Assembly: GCF_003286085.1 (NCBI RefSeq)
Contig: NW_020825617.1
Location: forward strand, 24,992 to 88,991
Direction: 5' to 3'
Source of the DNA: Drosophila persimilis
Taxonomy: Eukaryota > Arthropoda > Insecta > Diptera > Drosophilidae
DNA: 64,000 nucleotides
Part shown: in pieces, positions 18,972 through 30,484 of the stretch
Numbering within the stretch: the first letter of the stretch is position 1
How the letters are laid out: each line of letters starts with the position of its first letter
The notes under the pieces: model-generated
What the model was told of the DNA's origin: nothing
What the model saw: the letters and a program-made list of their open reading frames with translations, nothing else
The model's database searches: none
Position numbers and translations under genes: made by a program

Positions 18972-21900
18972 TTAGTAAGAGATAGTTATACACTGATCAC
19001 GCCAATTTACATATTTCCGAAGTCGACAGGCTTCTATTACACCGTCGTACGGGATCTGAGATACTTGACAATTATCAATGTCAGTTATAACATATCGATC
19101 ATTTGGTAAATTTTTTTTGATAATGTATGGTCCTTTAAATTTTGGTATAAATTTCTTATTTGTACCTATCGTAGTGTCAACGTTTCGTACGAGAACAAAG
19201 TCTCCTTCTTTAAATTCTATATGTTTTCTAATATTTTTATCATAATAGTGTTTTATCTTAGTTTGGTTTTCAGTTATTTTATCTAATACTCCTTTCCGAA
19301 TTGCTATTAAGTCTCTATTTGGTTTTGGATTATTTTTGTCTTCTAGAAATTCCGTTAAAGCGTCAATATCACAGCCTCTTTGCTGAACACCGAATAGTAT
19401 TTCCCCAGTAACCGAATGTTTTGAATTGTTTATTGCATATTCCGCTTTTGTGAGTAGTTTACACCAATCTGAATGTTGCAATGGTTCAGTTATCTTTGCT
19501 AACATACTTTTCATTGTTCTATTTACTCTCTCCACTTGCCCATTTGCCTGTGGTGAGGCAGTTGCTGCTCTAACATGTTCAATGTTGTTACTTAGCATGA
19601 ACTCGCTGAATTCCAACGATGTGAAACATGAGCCCCTATCACTGACAATTCTCCTAGGTCTGCTGTAATTTTCAAAATATTTCGTTAAGCATGCGCAAAC
19701 TTCCTTAGTACTAGTTGTGTTTGCAGAATACAATTTGACAAACTTTGTGAACCCATCAATGACTACCAATATGTGTTTCTTTTTATTAATGACTGAGGGG
19801 AGAGGTCCGAAATGGTCAATATGCAATGTGTCGAATGGAATTGGTCTTTTCGGTATACTATGTAATGAGCGATTGTTGGAATGGGACGGAAGGCTAAATG
19901 TAATACACTTAATGCAATTTTTTATAAAACTATCAACTTTTGCGGTCATATTCGGAAACCAATAATGTTTCTTAATTTCAGTTACACATTTTTCAACTCC
20001 CAAATGGCACAATTTTTCGTGAACAGTTCTTATTAAATTATTTTCCATTTCTGACGGGACATAAAGCAATTCGAAATCAGCATATTTTCTATAAACAATA
20101 CCATCTTCCAATACGAAATTTTTTACTGGTTCTCTTTCTAACTTATCCTTTAACTGAATTATAGTGCTATCTCTATTTTGCGTGACCTGAAGCTGAAAAT
20201 TGATGTCATCTATATCTATAACTGAAACTATTCGATCCTTATTATTGTTTTCCTGAACTGAAACTTTTGGTTCGTAACTGAATTCTGGACTTATTGTGGG
20301 GTATCTACTTAAGCCATCGACATGGGGCATGTTTTTACCACTTCGATGATTCACTGTGTAGTCATAATTTTCAAGTTCAAGGGCCCATCTAGCAATTTTT
20401 GAATTTACAGTTTTCTTACATAAGGTTAGAGTAAGGGCATTACAATCGGTTATTATTCGGAACGGTATTCCTTCAAGGTAAATCTTAAATTTATTCAATG
20501 AGTAGATTATGGCTAGAGTTTCTAATTCATAACTTTCTGCTGGCGTTGTTGCTTGAGAAAAATATGAGATTGGATGAAATTTGTTATCATCCTGTTTTTG
20601 TAATAAAATTCCTCCAAACCCTTCGGCACTAGCGTCACAATGCAGTTCTGTTTCCTTAGTCGGACTATACAGGGCTAGAACTGGTGCTGAGGCCAGTCTC
20701 TCACAGAGATAATTAAATATTGTTACACATTTGTCATCTAACTCAAATTTCCCTATAGTTTTTGTCAGAGCTTGCAATGGTTTGGCAACTTTCGAGTAAC
20801 CCGGAATGAATCTCCTGAAGTAAGAGAAGAGTCCTAAACATTTTTGCATATCTGCGGAATTAGCAGGTTTCGGAAGGTGCTTAATTGTCGTGATGTGATC
20901 ATTATTTGGCTTAATTCCATCCTTGCTTAATGTGAATCCCAGATTTTCTATACTAGTGTAACAAAACAGACACTTGCTTAACTTGATTTCTAATCTATAT
21001 TCTGCTAGGAGGCGTAATACTTTACTTAAGACAACAAAGTGTTCTTCTATAGTTTTTGTTCCGATTGCAATGTCATCCATGTATACAACTACATTTCCTT
21101 GTTTTATTAATGGGCCGAATATATTGTTTACAAATCGCTGAAAGACAGCTGATGCGTTTCGCAAACCGAATGGCATGCTAAGATATTCGTATTGTCCGTT
21201 TGGTGTCACAAAAGATGTAAATTGAATTGAATTCTCTGCCACCTTCACCTGGTGGAAACTACTTTTCAGATCCAGAAGGGAGAAATACTTATTACCTTCC
21301 ATTCTCTCTATGCAATCATTTATAAGTGGCAATGGGTACCCATCCCTTACTGTTATCTTATTTAATTGTCTATAATCAACGCACAGCCTTTTCTCACCTG
21401 ATTTTTTTTTTGTCAGTACAATTGCAGATGTATAAGGGGAATCACTCGGTCTGATGTGGCCTTCAGCCAGCAATTCTTCAATAAGTTTGTCAACTACTCT
21501 TTTGTCATGATATGAAAGCTTTCTTGGTGTTGAATATATTGGGGCTTGTGACATAATTTTTATCTTCATTTCATACTTATGTTCAATGGCTGGTATGTTG
21601 GGCAGGTCTAAATAATTTAATTCAATTAATGTTCGGATTTCACTACGCGAGTTTTCACTAAGTTTGTAATCAATATTGTAATCCTCAATGTCAATTTTTT
21701 CTATATTGTAAATATTCTGAATATCGGAAGTTTGCTCAATTACATCTAGAAGCGCATTACTTATCGGAAGTTCACTGTTATTCGGGGGTTTTTTTTTAAT
21801 GCTACCTGCTGTCTCATTCCCTAATTTGTCTAATTTATGGTCTAATGTTTCTGAATTATTAATTGGTGTTTTTGATTTTTGAAGGGGTTCATAACTATTA

Positions 21901-23528
21901 GCAGTGTCAACCGGATGCGTGGGAGTTAGTTGATCTAAGGCTATATCGTTGGAAACAATTATGCTAGGCGAAATGGTTTTTTTCTCACTTAATTTGAAAC
22001 TTAAATTTTCAATTTTATTTGTCTCGGGCTTATGATGTTCATAAAATGATAATTTTAACTTATACTTCTTCAAAAAAGGTCTACCCAATAGCAAATCTTC
22101 TGACATGTATTCATCTGGCATAATGTAAAACAAAATTATATTTTCAATGTCATGATAGGTTATGTGTAAGTAAATTTTTCCGTAAGTGAAAAGATGTGAG
22201 CCGTTGACGCTACGTAGGTTCGATGGTAAAAGAGTGTATTTTTTGATGTTTTGGAATCGTAATGTTGAAGCTCTCACAATATTAACGGCGCTGCCCGTGT
22301 CGAACATAGCGGAAAGAATATTTTTATAAGTTTTGCGTTTTGGATCAGTGTAAAAATATACCCCTACCTGGTCAAATATCGGAACAAATGGGTATTCGTC
22401 GCTGTCTTCATCTCTGGGAGTTTTCGGTTCCATTGCTGATTTGGTGTACTTTTGCTCCGGACACGTCTTTATAGTGTGGCTGAGAGAGCCGCAACGGAAG
22501 CAGGACCCCTTCGCACGTTTGGGAGCCTTGCAATCTGAAGCGTAGTGTCCAAACAACGAACAATTGTAGCATCGCATCTCACCATTCGATGTTAATGAAG
22601 ATTGTGCTGAAGCTGAAGTTGAAGCTGAAGTTAAAGCTGAAGTTAAAGCTGAAGTTGAAGCTGAAGAGATAGTCGATGAGTTCCACTTTGGTTTGTTTTT
22701 TGCTCTTAAGTCTGCATATCGATGAGATAATTCCTTAAGCTCATTGATGGTCTTCGCTCCATACAGCAAGGCAATGGCTGGCGACGTGTCACGGAAACCG
22801 TCGATGATAAAGTGGACTGCTTCAATCTCACATACACTTGCACGCAACGCCAACTCTTGCATCTGCAAAATGTACCCCATAACGGATGTTTTTGCCGGAA
22901 TGTAGAAAGTTTTCTGAAGTTTCATTACTAATTCGGTTGTCGAACATGCCTTGTCAAATGTTTTCAGAAAGTTGGTTTTAAATTGATCATAATTTTCTGA
23001 AGTGTCAAGCCGCATAAATGTGTCTGCCTCTGAATTTGGTGCCATTAATAAGCGTGCGCATCGTAGCTTGTAGGCGTCACTTTCATCAACAGCAGAACAA
23101 GCTAACTCTAATTTCATAATCCACAATCCAGCGTCTTGGTCCCTCGGATTCGAGAATGGGACCATTGCACGGATCACTTCTTTGACGCTGCTGCTCTCCG
23201 CCATTAGTTTTGTGAGCAAAGCCCTTTTTTGTAATATTCTAATGGCGGCATCTAACTCTTCTTCTTCTGGTATGCGTGCCTTGCCGACCACCGGCGTCAG
23301 CGTGTCGGCGTCGTTTTCCAAATTAGGGTCGGCCGGAATGTCAGGGTCGTTGTCGGCTGAAGCATTAAATTTGGTCGGAACTACAGGGCTGGTTGGACGA
23401 TCAGGGACATAACCAATCTCGTACGCGAGTTTCTGCAGCTGCCGCAAAGTTGCATTGCTCGAGTGCGCAATTCCTTGCCCGTCCATCCAGTCCAAAAGCT
23501 GCTGCTTCTCAATGGCAGCGGGGTTCAT
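18972..23528 (-). CDS. gag-pol: Element C unit 2 gag-pol polyprotein, intact
   Basis: The only unbroken C frame, 1518 codons. Gag occupies residues 1 to about 315, with a Ser/Ala/Thr-rich tract at 288-312. Zinc knuckles are CYNCSLFGHYASDC (320-333) and CFRCGSLSHTIKTC (343-356). The protease active site is FDTGSAVN (DTG 410-412). RT spans about 665-865 with catalytic Asp753 (LLDLKSSF) and YMDD 816-819. RNase H starts at about 955 (HCDASAEGFGG, later ITDCNAL). Integrase has an HHCC finger (His1170, His1175, Cys1205, Cys1208) and Asp1238, Asp1297, Glu1333, then a C-terminal basic region. The ATG is the first Met downstream of LTR and primer site. Four integrase codons present in unit 1 are missing here, which may affect activity. 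Single-frame gag-pol is typical of the mdg3-like group. Confidence 0.92.
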   Translation of the reverse strand: MNPAAIEKQQLLDWMDGQGIAHSSNATLRQLQKLAYEIGYVPDRPTSPVVPTKFNASADNDPDIPADPNLENDADTLTPVVGKARIPEEEELDAAIRILQKRALLTKLMAESSSVKEVIRAMVPFSNPRDQDAGLWIMKLELACSAVDESDAYKLRCARLLMAPNSEADTFMRLDTSENYDQFKTNFLKTFDKACSTTELVMKLQKTFYIPAKTSVMGYILQMQELALRASVCEIEAVHFIIDGFRDTSPAIALLYGAKTINELKELSHRYADLRAKNKPKWNSSTISSASTSALTSALTSASTSASAQSSLTSNGEMRCYNCSLFGHYASDCKAPKRAKGSCFRCGSLSHTIKTCPEQKYTKSAMEPKTPRDEDSDEYPFVPIFDQVGVYFYTDPKRKTYKNILSAMFDTGSAVNIVRASTLRFQNIKKYTLLPSNLRSVNGSHLFTYGKIYLHITYHDIENIILFYIMPDEYMSEDLLLGRPFLKKYKLKLSFYEHHKPETNKIENLSFKLSEKKTISPSIIVSNDIALDQLTPTHPVDTANSYEPLQKSKTPINNSETLDHKLDKLGNETAGSIKKKPPNNSELPISNALLDVIEQTSDIQNIYNIEKIDIEDYNIDYKLSENSRSEIRTLIELNYLDLPNIPAIEHKYEMKIKIMSQAPIYSTPRKLSYHDKRVVDKLIEELLAEGHIRPSDSPYTSAIVLTKKKSGEKRLCVDYRQLNKITVRDGYPLPLINDCIERMEGNKYFSLLDLKSSFHQVKVAENSIQFTSFVTPNGQYEYLSMPFGLRNASAVFQRFVNNIFGPLIKQGNVVVYMDDIAIGTKTIEEHFVVLSKVLRLLAEYRLEIKLSKCLFCYTSIENLGFTLSKDGIKPNNDHITTIKHLPKPANSADMQKCLGLFSYFRRFIPGYSKVAKPLQALTKTIGKFELDDKCVTIFNYLCERLASAPVLALYSPTKETELHCDASAEGFGGILLQKQDDNKFHPISYFSQATTPAESYELETLAIIYSLNKFKIYLEGIPFRIITDCNALTLTLCKKTVNSKIARWALELENYDYTVNHRSGKNMPHVDGLSRYPTISPEFSYEPKVSVQENNNKDRIVSVIDIDDINFQLQVTQNRDSTIIQLKDKLEREPVKNFVLEDGIVYRKYADFELLYVPSEMENNLIRTVHEKLCHLGVEKCVTEIKKHYWFPNMTAKVDSFIKNCIKCITFSLPSHSNNRSLHSIPKRPIPFDTLHIDHFGPLPSVINKKKHILVVIDGFTKFVKLYSANTTSTKEVCACLTKYFENYSRPRRIVSDRGSCFTSLEFSEFMLSNNIEHVRAATASPQANGQVERVNRTMKSMLAKITEPLQHSDWCKLLTKAEYAINNSKHSVTGEILFGVQQRGCDIDALTEFLEDKNNPKPNRDLIAIRKGVLDKITENQTKIKHYYDKNIRKHIEFKEGDFVLVRNVDTTIGTNKKFIPKFKGPYIIKKNLPNDRYVITDIDNCQVSQIPYDGVIEACRLRKYVNWRDQCITISY

Positions 23529-23588
23529 ACTGACTTTGATTAAAATTTGAATAACTGTAGGCGTTTTTAAAGTAGCTTTGGATTGCGT

Positions 23589-23601
23589 ATCCCACTTCTG
23601 A
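23589..23601 (-). promoter_or_regulatory. Primer-binding site of C unit 2, tRNA-Leu type
   Basis: TCAGAAGTGGGAT on the minus strand, three bases from LTR 3; identical to units 1 and 3. Confidence 0.6.
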
Positions 23602-23604
23602 AGT

Positions 23605-23822
23605 TGTGGCGCGGTTCTTGTTTTACTTTTATTAACTTCTTTATTCTACGTCTCTTTCATCTTCTTGTCGATCGTCGAATTAATTGCCTCCGACTTATCG
23701 CAGTATAATATCGCATCAAAACTATCGCATAAAACCTATCGCATAAAACCTATCGGGATCGGGGTTAATATCGGTAAGGGCTAATATGGGGTTGGTTAGG
23801 GTTAATATGGGGTTGCCTTACA
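23605..23822 (-). repeat. Element C LTR 3
   Basis: 218 bp; carries one private change (CAGTATAATATCGC for CAGTATTATATCGC). Shared by units 2 and 3. Confidence 0.9.
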
Positions 23823-23838
23823 GCTCGGCCATCCTGAC
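23823..23838 (-). other. tRNA-Leu 5'-half-like sequence, C unit 3
   Basis: Third copy of the 16-mer at the internal/U3 border. Confidence 0.6.
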
Positions 23839-23909
23839 AAATGGATCGCCCTCGATCCTTACAATTGGTTACTTTTATTATCTACTAGGCTAAAATTATA
23901 AAATACAGA

Positions 23910-26900
23910 TTAGTAAGAGATAGTTCTACACTGATCACGCCAATTTACATATTTCCGAAGTCGACAGGCTTCTATTACACCGTCGTACGGGATCTGAGAT
24001 ACTTGACAATTATCAATGTCAGTTATAACATATCGATCATTTGGTAAATTTTTTTTGATAATGTATGGTCCTTTAAATTTTGGTATAAATTTCTTATTTG
24101 TACCTATCGTAGTGTCAACGTTTCGTACGAGAACAAAGTCTCCTTCTTTAAATTCTATATGTTTTCTAATATTTTTATCATAATAGTGTTTTATCTTAGT
24201 TTGGTTTTCAGTTATTTTATCTAATACTCCTTTCCGAATTGCTATTAAGTCTCTATTTGGTTTTGGATTATTTTTGTCTTCTAGAAATTCCGTTAAAGCG
24301 TCAATATCACAGCCTCTTTGCTGAACACCGAATAGTATTTCCCCAGTAACCGAATGTTTTGAATTGTTTTTGCATATTCCGCTTTTGTGAGTAGTTTACA
24401 CCAATCTGAATGTTGCAATGGTTCAGTTATCTTTGCTAACATACTTTTCATTGTTCTATTTACTCTCTCCACTTGCCCATTTGCCTGTGGTGAGGCAGTT
24501 GCTGCTCTAACATGTTCAATGTTGTTACTTAGCATGAACTCGCTGAATTCCAACGATGTGAAACATGAGCCCCTATCACTGACAATTCTCCTAGGTCTGC
24601 TGTAATTTTCAAAATATTTCGTTAAGCATGCGCAAACTTCCTTAGTACTAGTTGTGTTTGCAGAATACAATTTGACAAACTTTGTGAACCCATCAATGAC
24701 TACCAATATGTGTTTCTTTTTATTAATGACTGAGGGGAGAGGTCCGAAATGGTCAATATGCAATGTGTCGAATGGAATTGGTCTTTTCGGTATACTATGT
24801 AATGAGCGATTGTTGGAATGGGACGGAAGGCTAAATGTAATACACTTACTGCAATTTTTTATAAAACTATCAACTTTTGCGGTCATATTCGGAAACCAAT
24901 AATGTTTCTTAATTTCAGTTACACATTTTTCAACTCCCAAATGGCACAATTTTTCGTGAACAGTTCTTATTAAATTATTTTCCATTTCTGACGGGACATA
25001 AAGCAATTCGAAATCAGCATATTTTCTATAAACAATACCATCTTCCAATACGAAATTTTTTACTGGTTCTCTTTCTAACTTATCCTTTAACTGAATTATA
25101 GTGCTATCTCTATTTTGCGTGACCTGAAGCTGAAAATTGATGTCATCTATATCTATAACTGAAACTATTCGATCCTTATTATTGTTTTCCTGAACTGAAA
25201 CTTTTGGTTCGTAACTGAATTCTGGACTTATTGTGGGGTATCTACTTAAGCCATCGACATGGGGCATGTTTTTACCACTTCGATGATTCACTGTGTAGTC
25301 ATAATTTTCAAGTTCAAGGGCCCATCTAGCAATTTTTGAATTTACAGTTTTCTTACATAAGGTTAGAGTAAGGGCATTACAATCGGTTATTATTCGGAAC
25401 GGTATTCCTTCAAGGTAAATCTTAAATTTATTCAATGAGTAGATTATGGCTAGAGTTTCTAATTCATAACTTTCTGCTGGCGTTGTTGCTTGAGAAAAAT
25501 ATGAGATTGGATGAAATTTGTTATCATCCTGTTTTTGTAATAAAATTCCTCCAAACCCTTCGGCACTAGCGTCACAATGCAGTTCTGTTTCCTTAGTCGG
25601 ACTATACAGGGCTAGAACTGGTGCTGAGGCCAGTCTCTCACAGAGATAATTAAATATTGTTACACATTTGTCATCTAACTCAAATTTCCCTATAGTTTTT
25701 GTCAGAGCTTGCAATGGTTTGGCAACTTTCGAGTAACCCGGAATGAATCTCCTGAAGTAAGAGAAGAGTCCTAAACATTTTTGCATATCTGCGGAATTAG
25801 TAGGTTTCGGAAGGTGCTTAATTGTCGTGATGTGATCATTATTTGGCTTAATTCCATCCTTGCTTAATGTGAATCCCAGATTTTCTATACTAGTGTAACA
25901 AAACAGACACTTGCTTAACTTGATTTCTAATCTATATTCTGCTAGGAGGCGTAATACTTTACTTAAGACAACAAAGTGTTCTTCTATAGTTTTTGTTCCG
26001 ATTGCAATGTCATCCATGTATACAACTACATTTCCTTGTTTTATTAATGGGCCGAATATATTGTTTACAAATCGCTGAAAGACAGCTGATGCGTTTCGCA
26101 AACCGAATGGCATGCTAAGATATTCGTATTGTCCGTTTGGTGTCACAAAAGATGTAAATTGAATTGAATTCTCTGCCACCTTCACCTGGTGGAAACTACT
26201 TTTCAGATCCAGAAGGGAGAAATACTTATTACCTTCCATTCTCTCTATGCAATCATTTATAAGTGGCAATGGGTACCCATCCCTTACTGTTATCTTATTT
26301 AATTGTCTATAATCAACGCACAGCCTTTTCTCACCTGATTTTTTTTTTGTCAGTACAATTGCAGATGTATAAGGGGAATCACTCGGTCTGATGTGGCCTT
26401 CAGCCAGCAATTCTTCAATAAGTTTGTCAACTACTCTTTTGTCATGATATGAAAGCTTTCTTGGTGTTGAATATATTGGGGCTTGTGACATAATTTTTAT
26501 CTTCATTTCATACTTATGTTCAATGGCTGGTATGTTGGGCAGGTCTAAATAATTTAATTCAATTAATGTTCGGATTTCACTACGCGAGTTTTCACTAAGT
26601 TTGTAATCAATATTGTAATCCTCAATGTCAATTTTTTCTATATTGTAAATATTCTGAATATCGGAAGTTTGCTCAATTACATCTAGAAGCGCATTACTTA
26701 TCGGAAGTTCACTGTTATTCGGGGGTTTTTTTTTAATGCTACCTGCTGTCTCATTCCCTAATTTGTCTAATTTATGGTCTAATGTTTCTGAATTATTAAT
26801 TGGTGTTTTTGATTTTTGAAGGGGTTCATAACTATTAGCAGTGTCAACCGGATGCGTGGGAGTTAGTTGATCTAAGGCTATATCGTTGGAAACAATTATG

Positions 26901-28465
26901 CTAGGCGAAATGGTTTTTTTCTCACTTAATTTGAAACTTAAATTTTCAATTTTATTTGTCTCGGGCTTATGATGTTCATAAAATGATAATTTTAACTTAT
27001 ACTTCTTCAAAAAAGGTCTACCCAATAGCAAATCTTCTGACATGTATTCATCTGGCATAATGTAAAACAAAATTATATTTTCAATGTCATGATAGGTTAT
27101 GTGTAAGTAAATTTTTCCGTAAGTGAAAAGATGTGAGCCGTTGACGCTACGTAGGTTCGATGGTAAAAGAGTGTATTTTTTGATGTTTTGGAATCGTAAT
27201 GTTGAAGCTCTCACAATATTAACGGCGCTGCCCGTGTCGAACATAGCGGAAAGAATATTTTTATAAGTTTTGCGTTTTGGATCAGTGTAAAAATATACCC
27301 CTACCTGGTCAAATATCGGAACAAATGGGTATTCGTCGCTGTCTTCATCTCTGGGAGTTTTCGGTTCCATTGCTGATTTGGTGTACTTTTGCTCCGGACA
27401 CGTCTTTATAGTGTGGCTGAGAGAGCCGCAACGGAAGCAGGACCCCTTCGCACGTTTGGGAGCCTTGCAATCTGAAGCGTAGTGTCCAAACAACGAACAA
27501 TTGTAGCATCGCATCTCACCATTCGATGTTAATGAAGATTGTGCTGAAGCTGAAGTTGAAGCTGAAGTTAAAGCTGAAGTTAAAGCTGAAGTTGAAGCTG
27601 AAGAGATAGTCGATGAGTTCCACTTTGGTTTGTTTTTTGCTCTTAAGTCTGCATATCGATGAGATAATTCCTTAAGCTCATTGATGGTCTTCGCTCCATA
27701 CAGCAAGGCAATGGCTGGCGACGTGTCACGGAAACCGTCGATGATAAAGTGGACTGCTTCAATCTCACATACACTTGCACGCAACGCCAACTCTTGCATC
27801 TGCAAAATGTACCCCATAACGGATGTTTTTGCCGGAATGTAGAAAGTTTTCTGAAGTTTCATTACTAATTCGGTTGTCGAACATGCCTTGTCAAATGTTT
27901 TCAGAAAGTTGGTTTTAAATTGATCATAATTTTCTGAAGTGTCAAGCCGCATAAATGTGTCTGCCTCTGAATTTGGTGCCATTAATAAGCGTGCGCATCG
28001 TAGCTTGTAGGCGTCACTTTCATCAACAGCAGAACAAGCTAACTCTAATTTCATAATCCACAATCCAGCGTCTTGGTCCCTCGGATTCGAGAATGGGACC
28101 ATTGCACGGATCACTTCTTTGACGCTGCTGCTCTCCGCCATTAGTTTTGTGAGCAAAGCCCTTTTTTGTAATATTCTAATGGCGGCATCTAACTCTTCTT
28201 CTTCTGGTATGCGTGCCTTGCCGACCACCGGCGTCAGCGTGTCGGCGTCGTTTTCCAAATTAGGGTCGGCCGGAATGTCAGGGTCGTTGTCGGCTGAAGC
28301 ATTAAATTTGGTCGGAACTACAGGGCTGGTTGGACGATCAGGGACATAACCAATCTCGTACGCGAGTTTCTGCAGCTGCCGCAAAGTTGCATTGCTCGAG
28401 TGCGCAATTCCTTGCCCGTCCATCCAGTCCAAAAGCTGCTGCTTCTCAATGGCAGCGGGGTTCAT
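23910..28465 (-). pseudogene. gag-pol: Element C unit 3 gag-pol, late frameshift in integrase
   Basis: Identical in plan to unit 2 and intact from 28465 to about 24370. There, a one-base loss (TGTTTTTGCAT where unit 2 has TGTTTATTGCAT) shifts the frame after the integrase catalytic core and ends it at 24293. The C-terminal basic domain (24292-23910) is thus out of frame. It shares the 12-nt integrase deletion with unit 2, so units 2 and 3 are sisters. It differs from unit 2 by Ser for Ile in the CxxC of the integrase finger (cysteines kept). Confidence 0.9.
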
Positions 28466-28525
28466 ACTGACTTTGATTAAAATTTGAATAACTGTAGGCG
28501 TTTTTAAAGTAGCTTTGGATTGCGT

Positions 28526-28538
28526 ATCCCACTTCTGA
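28526..28538 (-). promoter_or_regulatory. Primer-binding site of C unit 3, tRNA-Leu type
   Basis: Same 13-mer three bases from LTR 4. Confidence 0.6.
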
Positions 28539-28541
28539 AGT

Positions 28542-28759
28542 TGTGGCGCGGTTCTTGTTTTACTTTTATTAACTTCTTTATTCTACGTCTCTTTCATCTT
28601 CTTGTCGATCGTCGAATTAATTGCCTCCGACTTATCGCAGTATTATATCGCATCAAAACTATCGCATAAAACCTATCGCATAAAACCTATCGGGATCGGG
28701 GTTAATATCGGTAAGGGCTAATATGGGGTTGGTTAGGGTTAATATGGGGTTTCCTTACA
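28542..28759 (-). repeat. Element C LTR 4 (outer 5' LTR)
   Basis: 218 bp; private T for G (GGGGTTTCCTTACA). It abuts CCTC and then B RT sequence, which fixes the LTR terminus used for all four copies. Confidence 0.9.
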
Positions 28760-28763
28760 CCTC

Positions 28764-29568
28764 CTTTGCGAAGCAAGGTCTGGGAAAAACGGGCTGGTTG
28801 TCGCACGAAATTGAAGTGGGCAACGCTAAGGTAATAAAACAACGACATTATGCCGTGTCTCCAGCCGTAGAAAGGCTGATGTACGTAGAGGTAGACCGAA
28901 TGTTAGCTCTTGGAGTTATCGAAGAATCAGATAGCGCATGGTCGTCACCCGTGGTCCTCGTTTGTAAACCTGGAAAGGTGCGATTATGCATCGACAGTCG
29001 GAAACTTAACGAAGTCACTGTTAAGAACGCATATCCCATGCCATTGATCGATGGCATTCTCAGTCGGCTTCCTCGAGCTGAGTTCATCTCAAGCATCGAT
29101 TTGAAGGATGCCTATTGGCAAATTCCGCTGGAAGTAAGCACTCGTGAAAAAACGGCGTTTACAATCCCAGGGCGCCCGTTGTATCAGTACACGGTCATGC
29201 CCTTTGGGTTGTGTAATGCACCCCAAACGATGTCCAAGTTGATGGATAAAGTGATACCGCCATCTCTACGAAATGAGATATTTATTTATCTAGACGACTT
29301 GTTGGTGATATCTGAATCATTTGAGCAGCATATTCAAGTTCTCACTGTCCTGTCTGCCCGATTACGCGAAGCCGGTCTGACCATTAACGTGGAGAAGTCC
29401 AAATTTTGCCTAAAGGAGGTCAAATACCTAGGCCATGTTATAGGCAACGGAAATATCCAGACAGATGTGGAGAAGGTCCAAGCGATTCAAGATTTTCCGG
29501 TCCCCCGATCCGTGAAACAAGTCCGCAGGTTCTTGGGTCTCACTGGTTGGTACCACAAATTCATATAA
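28764..29568 (+). pseudogene. pol: Element B pol, reverse transcriptase
   Basis: Ty3/gypsy RT continuing from 13725: FAKQGLGKTGWLSHEIEVG, KQRHYAVSPAVERLM, SSPVVLVCKPGKVRLCIDSR, SIDLKDAYWQIPL (first catalytic Asp), QYTVMPFGLCNAPQ, IFIYLDDLLVIS (YLDD catalytic pair), KFCLKEVKYLGHVIGNG and RRFLGLTGWYHKFI. A TAA at 29566-29568 ends the frame where related proteins continue into RNase H. The palm motifs are intact. Homology to Ulysses/Osvaldo-type RT is suggested by the GLGKT...KQRHYPVSP style and is not tested. Confidence 0.85.
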
Positions 29569-30484
29569 AATTATGCGGGTATCGCAGCGCCCATCTCAGA
29601 TACACTTAAGAGCAAGCGAAAATTTGAATGGACCGATGAAGCACAGAGTCCTGTTTAGTAGTAAAAGCAGTAGACCTTCAATCTAAAGCGTTTAAATCAA
29701 CCGATTATCAGCAACTCATTGCGAAAATTCAAGCTAATCCAGATCGTTTACCTGATGTAAAAGTAATGGATAACCGTCTTTATCGTCGAGCTGAACACTC
29801 CACTGGTGAACAAATTAGTGACGACATGTGCTGGAAACTGTGGGTTCCCAGAGATCTAGTGACAGAAGTGCTTAAACAAGGCCACGAACATCCCTTAGCT
29901 GCTCACAGTGGGATCAATAAGACGCTAGAACGAGTTCGACGCTTCTATTATTGGCCAAATTTAGTGGGCGATGTAAAAGCGTTTATAAACTGCGAAGTGC
30001 GCAAATGTTGTAAGCACCCCAATCATCCTCTACGTCCGCCAATGGGCAAAGCAGGGGAGACCTTTCGTCTATTTCAAAAACTTTACGTCGATTTTCTAGG
30101 TCCGTACCCCCGAAGTCGATCCGGGAATATAGCAATTTTTGTAGTACTCGATCATTTTTCTAAATTTCCTTTCCTAAAAGTGGTGAAGAAATTTACTGCG
30201 GATGCCGTAGCTCGGTTCATGGAGGAAGACCTGTTTCATTGCTTTGGAGTCCCGGAAGTGATAGTGTCAGATAACGGCGTTCAATTCAAGTCACACAAGT
30301 TCAATGATCTGTTAGCGAAATACCAAATTCGACATTCGTACACCGCCGCCTACGCTCCCCAAACCAATGCCTCAGAGCGGGTAAATCGCTCGAGTAAATC
30401 GCTGCTATCAAAGCGTACATTAAGACCGATAAATCCAATTGCGATGAGCAGATTAGCTTCATTACGTGTGCGTTACGGTCCAGT
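29569..30484 (+). pseudogene. pol: Element B pol, RNase H remnant and integrase core
   Basis: After the stop the tether reads FEWTDEAQ and is then joined, near 29650, to VVKAVDLQSKAFKSTDYQQL. The RNase H domain is therefore deleted. Integrase follows: HHCC-type finger (HPLAAHSGINKTLERVRRF and YYWPNLVGDVKAF, with Cys in EVRKCC), then the catalytic core with Asp in YVDFLGPYP, Asp in VIVSDNGVQFKS and Glu in TNASERVNRS. A frameshift near 30390-30420, next to a local repeat of GTAAATCGCT, displaces the rest. Confidence 0.8.

Larger units (their letters stand above)
13730..28759 (-). mobile_element. Element C: tandem array of three gypsy units sharing four LTRs (mdg3/blastopia-like)
   Basis: Four 218-bp LTRs alternate with three internal domains of about 4.72 kb, all on the minus strand; the period is 4937-4938 bp. 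One 4-bp duplication flanks the whole array. Each unit has a single fused gag-pol frame, a short LTR and a primer site matching tRNA-Leu, features I associate with the mdg3/micropia/blastopia group (single unit about 5.16 kb). The copies are almost identical. Diagnostic differences are listed under each unit. Confidence 0.9.
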
